From: Solanum dulcamara
Taxonomy: Eukaryota > Streptophyta > Magnoliopsida > Solanales > Solanaceae
Length of the DNA: 64,000 nucleotides
Direction of reading: 5' to 3'
Assembly: GCF_947179165.1 (NCBI RefSeq)
Contig: NC_077239.1
Span: 2,542,001-2,606,000 of the forward strand
Positions within the stretch are counted from its first letter, which is position 1. Every line of letters starts with the position of its first letter. The notes under the pieces were generated by a model, which did not search any database, was not told the origin of the DNA, and saw only the letters and a list, made by a program, of their open reading frames with translations. The position numbers and the translations under genes are program-made. This document shows, piece by piece, positions 58,952-64,000 of the stretch.

Positions 58952-61123
58952 TGTCACGACCTAAACTGGGCCATGAGTGGCACCCACACTTAACCTCCTA
59001 GGTGGGAGAACCAACGATACAAACCCTAACTTACATTAACGATTCAACTTATAAATCACGATAATACTACGGAAGCTCAATCCTATTAAAGTCAAAAATA
59101 ACAAAAGCCACTAAAATCTATTTTACTTGACGTTCCCCAAAATCTGAAAGTCATCACATGAAGGACATCTAAATTCTAAAACTAAGTCTGGAACATTAAG
59201 CACCAAAATGAACAAATAATAAAATGTGTCTGAAAACTAAAGACACTATGCCATAACCGAGAAAATCCATCACGCAGCTAGAAGGATAGCTCACCCTGAA
59301 ATCCGATGATCTTGAGACTGACTAGAGCTGAGGTCGAGTCGAAGTCTGTGGAACACTCGCTGCACTCCACATAATAAAACAAGAAAGATACAAGTAGGGG
59401 TCAGTACAGGACAACACGTACTGAGTAGGTATCATCGGTCGACTCAAAATAGAAATCAATATACATAAAATAATAGTGGAAAATCAACAACAACACTTAA
59501 CAGGTGGCAACCAACGAACAATTACATAACCGATCAACAATATCAAGATCACACATGAGGACTCAAGCCTCCACACCACACTCTTTAAAATATGATTTTT
59601 TGGAGATTGGGTAGCATTAAGTAATTTTAATTTATTTCCCTTTAATATTACCGTGCCGGAACGTGACACCCGATCCAAATATACAGTGTCGGAACGTGAC
59701 ACCCGATCCAAATATATCGTGTCGGAACGTGACACCCGATCCAAATGTACCGTGTCGGAACGTGACACCCGATCCAAATGTAATTAATTTATCATTCTTT
59801 ATGATTATATTCCACTTCATTAATAATATTTCATCAAGCCTTCTTTATTCAAGGCACCATTTTTGATAGGACAAGTTCAAGATTATGGATTTTAATTGCC
59901 TCGGGATTTTAGACCAATCATAACAACATATCAACCATCCAAACCACAACAATAAAATGCGTAGTAAACTTCACACATATTACTCCATGAATATCAATCA
60001 CTATTAAGAGTCTATCTATGATATAGAATAAAAACCATAACCTACCTCAACCGAAGAACCGCAATCAAGCAAACTAATCCACCAATGTCTTTTCTTTCGT
60101 CAATGTCTCAAAACGTTTCCACCCTATCAATGTATGATATTAATAAGTACACGAGTCTGTAAACACCATATTACTATATATCTAGCCTAGACTCAATAAC
60201 TCCTTCAAATTCCTAAAAATTTTTATACCAACTAATATCTCAAGTTTCATATTCCTAAATCTTAGGTAAGGGTTAAGTCTCAATTCCTTTGAATAACATA
60301 AATCTAATAATATTCATATAATATAATACAAAGATTACAGGTAATATTACTTCAAAAATATAAATATATATGAACATTTTTGAAAAAAACTACTCCACTA
60401 ATTATACTGAATTCAACCTATTGTCCTTAATGACTTACTAAAAGGCACCTTTATATATAAGACAAATTTAGACTTACTGAAAATAAGAGATTACCAAAAA
60501 TACAAGTTTAGAAATATTATTGGTTGATGGAAAGTGTATCTCTATGTCAAGCTTGTAGAATCAGTAGACTAGTAGTCTATTGTATCATCATCTAGAAACT
60601 AAAGGAAAATCTCCTTTACATACTTTCTTAATAACAAGTTTGGTCACTGTCTTGTCGTTTAGAAGGGAAAAAAAGAGAATAAAATAATATAGCATTTGAC
60701 ACATACACTAACGATATCAAATTGATGCAACTTTTATGAACCTAACAATCTAATATGCATTCAGATGATAAAAACAATTCGAAGCACTTACCTCACACAC
60801 CGTGCTCTCGTCTCAACGCCGCAGGTAAGTTTCTATCTTTCTTTGTTTGTTTTCTTTTAAGTAATTAGGGCAACTAATCATGAATTAATAAATAAATAAA
60901 AGCTAAACCCACTAATATATTTTTATATGTATTGAACAAGTGGTATAGGACATTAACTAAATTAACACTTTAACCCACTAATTAAATTAAATATCTAAAG
61001 TTACCCCTCAATTAAATAACCTTAGTTATCAATTAGTCCAAAGTACCCACTAAAATTTTACGGGGTGAGTCTTTTATGAAATACAAAGCCATAGTATACA
61101 AAACGACCTAAAAGGTCGTTACA
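58952..61123 (-). mobile_element. Solo LTR f, flanked by GTAGT
   Basis: It runs from TGTCACGACCTA to GGTCGTTACA, 2172 bp, between perfect GTAGT duplications (58947-58951 and 61124-61128). It sits in the upstream region of the orphan exon, splitting that promoter from its flank. It belongs to the same broad group as solo LTRs d and e but is clearly diverged. Confidence 0.9.
59653..59780. repeat. Four 33-bp hairpin units in solo LTR f
   Basis: Units start at 59653, 59686, 59719 and 59752. Each holds GTGTC-GGAACGT-GACAC (first unit GTGCC) followed by CCGATCCAAAT. It is the counterpart of the array in solo LTR d, with a different stem sequence and the same loop pattern GGARCGT. Confidence 0.85.
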
Positions 61124-61597
61124 GTAGTTCATATAGACTTTTAAATTATAGGATCTAATTTGGGAAATTCTCAATAAAGTAAATATATTTTCTAAAAGCT
61201 TCTTAGGACATAAAATTATAAAGCTTTCTAAATATGCCTAAAGTACCTAAATGATTTTCTCAGAATAAAATTGACTAATCTACCAAATATCTAATAAGAT
61301 CACAAAGTTTCTTTTATAAATTTTCTAAAAGTAACTTTAATTTCTTTTTGTGGTTTAAGTTACTTTTTTACCTTGCAATGTAAATAAAATTTATTTGGAA
61401 AATATTGAATTATGAAATTTCACCTATCAAATTCAATCCATCTTTTGGACCAAGTATAAAGTCAAAAATGACTCAGAAAACATTTGTTAAAAATATTTTT
61501 CTATTTGATATATTATTTATATATAGTTGTAGTAAAGAAGAATAAAAAGTTTATCGTTTAATAAAACAAATTGTAAGAAATCAAATAGAGATATTAG

Positions 61598-61730
61598 CAA
61601 CTTCATAAGAGCACTGCAATTTCTACTAATTAATTATAACTTTTAATTGATTTTGAGTTGAAGTAATGTATTCAACAACATTTTATAGGGATAAAAGCAG
61701 ATATCACTTATGATTAATGTAATCTCATTA
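61598..61730 (-). pseudogene. Relic of a peptide-gene promoter and exon 1 start
   Basis: The relic keeps the family promoter box and a TATA-like CTATAAAATG (61679-61688), then the 5' leader (AATTGCAGTGC). A scrap of exon 1 (GCTCTTATGAAGTTGC) follows and breaks off. No exon 2 follows. Confidence 0.65.
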
Positions 61731-61739
61731 AGGAGGTAA

Positions 61740-62592
61740 AACTTCCCTATACACTTGAGAAAAAGGTAAAAATTGTAGTAATAAAAAAATCTGTTCAATT
61801 CATACAAGATTGACCAAATTAATGACTCGTTCATTTATTAATTCAGTCAATTTTAACTCGTCTAAATTAAATTCATCTTTTAGACTAAGTATGTAGTTAA
61901 CTTTGACCAATGAAAAATCTTATTAAATATTTAGATATTTTTCTATTTAATATTTATAACCACCTATGGATGTGTAAGAGATTGATGGGATCCTTCATTC
62001 CTTAATCAAAGATTTCATAGTTGAGACCCTGTGAATGAAAAAAAAAATGCAAATCAATTTTTTTTCTTTAGGAATTAAAATTAGTCGAACTAGTGAGTTT
62101 TGAATACCAAATTATTATTATTATTTTTAGCAACAAGTTTGATGATGTGCAAAAAATTAGTTATATATCAATTCATTTAGCAAATAACATGATTGTGGTA
62201 ACATGTACTCTCTGTCTCAAATTATTCGTTATTTTTATTTTACATGCCTTTAAAAAATTATTAATTAGGATTTTTTTTACTATTTTACTCTTATTTATTT
62301 TCTAAGATATATTTTTCTTCATTAATTATTTAGTCTATTTATATATCATAAGATATTTGTAATCTTCAAGAACAATCATTACTCAGAATAAAATAAAAAT
62401 AATAATAATTTGTTCTTCACTTTTTCAAATGACAAATATTTTGAAACAACTGCATAAAATTTGAAACAGGGAAAATATTACTCAACATAAGAGTTTTGAA
62501 GTCCACAATTACACCAACAAGAGTCAACAGATAGACAGTAAAAACTTATCCCACACACAATACATATAATTATAAATATTAAGAATAAATTT
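61740..62592. other. Intergenic between relic and copy G
   Basis: The stretch has upstream-flank homology to other peptide copies near 61.8-61.95 kb (for example AATGACTCGTTCATTTATTAA) and a half MITE near 62205 (CTCTCTGTCTCAAATTATTC). The 3' flank shared by the family (ACTCAACATAAGAGTTTTGA) is near 62.47 kb. No gene was seen. Confidence 0.4.
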
Positions 62593-62944
62593 TTATTCTG
62601 ACAACATCAATTCTTGACTTCTTAAGCCACTATAGTCTTCAAACTCTGACTTGGCAATGCAAAGGCATTTATGAAAAATACAAATAGGAATGGGAAGATT
62701 TGGAGACTCAAAACAATTACAATCTTTTTTGAAATCACAATGGGTAGCTGCCACCTTGCTGGATGGAAAATCTGCAACTGAAAATATTTAAACAAATTAT
62801 TTTGTCAGATTTTTTATTTTATTTTAAAAAAACACTATAATAATAATTAAGCATAAACTAAAATTTAATGATTGGACAATTACCAATGATAATTAGCAAT
62901 AAGGCAACAACAAATGTTGCAAACTTCATAGGATCCTTCCCCAT
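62593..62944 (-). CDS. Secreted six-cysteine peptide, copy G, altered C-terminus
   Basis: Exons 62884-62944 and 62593-62771 with a 112-bp intron encode 79 residues. The signal peptide is MGKDPMKFATFVVALLLIII. The cysteine spacing is C-x5-C-x-C-x10-C-x4-C-x-C, so only one residue separates C2 and C3. After SEFE the family tail is replaced: a 7-bp insertion (GACTATA on the minus strand) shifts the frame, giving DYSGLRSQELMLSE. The six cysteines lie upstream of the shift and are unaffected. The promoter block and TATA (63056-63065) are present. It may be functional with a new tail or be at an early stage of decay. Confidence 0.7.
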
Positions 62945-63352
62945 TTTTTGTTTATTTTGGCACTGAACTTTTCATCGAAGACGAGTGAAGTAAGAACAGC
63001 AAATAAAATGCACTAGAGACAATATAATTTTTACTTGATTTAATTTAGAGCAAGGCATTATATAGGGGTAAAAGTAAATCCTATTTTGATTAATGTAATC
63101 TCATGAATTGATACAAGATAACAAATTCATAATTACCACATTAATTATAAACCTAATGGATCACTACATCTTGATTTGTAAGTGTGCATGTGAATGGAGA
63201 CGGATGTCAAATGAGGGAGTTGGGCTGAAAATGTTAAAATGGATCGAGTAATTAAAACTTACTTTGTCTGTTTCAACTTGGACTGAAGTGGGCTAAAAAT
63301 TGAATCATAAGTCAATTCGTCCAATTTTTACTGAGTTTTAAATTATTGAAAA

Positions 63353-63660
63353 AATTACCTAATCACACTTCTTTATTTATCATATTTTTCATTATTTCCA
63401 TCCATTTTTAAAAATTTCAAAAATCCCTTCTTTCCATACGGATACATTAATTCAGTAATTCGGATATATTAATTCTGATTCATAAATTATCTCTATGTTC
63501 AATGTATCTTGCTTTAAATGTTACCTGCTGATACATAAAACCCTGATTAATGTATCCGAATTACTGAATTAATGTATTCGGATTACCATATTTTAAAAGG
63601 ATTTCTGTAAGTTGAAAAAGAATAGAAAAAATGATAATTAGCCCTTTACACTATGTGATT
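63353..63660. repeat. Inverted repeat element at the right edge
   Basis: GGATACATTAATTCAGTAATT near 63440 is inverted as AATTACTGAATTAATGTAT near 63560, with TATCCGAATT repeats, giving a fold-back of about 40-bp arms within a larger MITE-like region. No gene lies between copy G and the window end. Confidence 0.5.
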
Positions 63661-64000
63661 TGTGTAAGTTTTACTAAATTATTTACTTATTTTCTTTTGG
63701 TTTGAGTACCTAATAATTTTTTTCTTACGACTATACATAATATATAAAATATACCTTTGAACTTCATAAAAATGATCAAATTTATCTCGAAGCTTATGTA
63801 TCTTTTATTTTAATAAAAAATAAAATTGATTGTTTCACTTCTGTTAACCAAAAAGGGCATATTTGTATCATTTATATAACGGTGAAAGCATAAATAAGCT
63901 ATTTTTTAAAGAGGGCGTATCAAATATAAATTACAAAGTTAATGGTATATTTTGACATTTCAGAGTTATAAAACTCGGATCCATGAATTTGAATATTTTT

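Noticed and set aside
59484..59866. Repeated DRVSRSDTV / TPDPN frames
   Set aside because: These are the 33-bp units of the solo LTR f array, again a multiple of three; there is no coding evidence.

Overview
The window is plant nuclear DNA: AT-rich, with GT-AG introns and dense retrotransposon and MITE debris. SINE tails ending in TTG repeats, the retroelement families and two plant-type genes point to the nightshade family (Solanaceae, probably Solanum or a close relative). No bacterial operon, CRISPR array or complete tRNA gene was seen.

Left part (1-17.1 kb). A 15-exon gene on the + strand (1479-15582, spliced by eye into one 904-codon frame) encodes a nuclear WD40-type protein with two AT-hooks, resembling the TFIIIC 110-kDa-like subunit. 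Its introns hold SINEs, MITEs and a collapsed Ty1-copia element. It is followed by an intronless ubiquitin-conjugating enzyme of the UBC7/UBE2G class (16405-17034), whose usual start codon reads ACG.

Middle and right part (22.7-63 kb). The main content is a one-strand (minus) array of two-exon genes for small secreted six-cysteine peptides of the defensin-like/NCR-like type. Seven look intact (22.9, 32.8, 34.1, 48.6, 53.1, 57.7 and 62.6 kb). One is frameshifted (44.6 kb), and there are two relics (58.8 and 61.6 kb). All share the same exon phase, a signal-peptide exon of about 20 codons and a CxC ending; most share a conserved upstream box and a TATA box at about -85. The cysteine spacing, especially C2-C3, varies between copies. 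One copy pair (22.7-24.4 and 33.9-35.65 kb) is a recent segmental duplication.

Retroelements sit between the peptide genes. An RTE-like LINE (24.4-31.6 kb, 16-bp target duplication) was entered by one LTR element, itself entered by a second; both are now solo LTRs with perfect 5-bp duplications. Three more solo LTRs of a related group lie at 40.7, 54.5 and 59.0 kb, each with a perfect 5-bp duplication. They carry tandem short hairpin units whose stems differ by compensating changes. A Tat/Ogre-like gypsy 5' fragment, an F-box/LRR gene fragment cut by a SINE, a 291-bp near-perfect hairpin, and a fragment matching the 3' end of plastid/bacterial 16S rRNA complete the picture.

The peptide array appears to have grown by tandem duplication of blocks of several kilobases and to have decayed through frameshifts, promoter loss and transposon insertion. 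Splice sites, protein families and element classes are read by eye; no database search was run.
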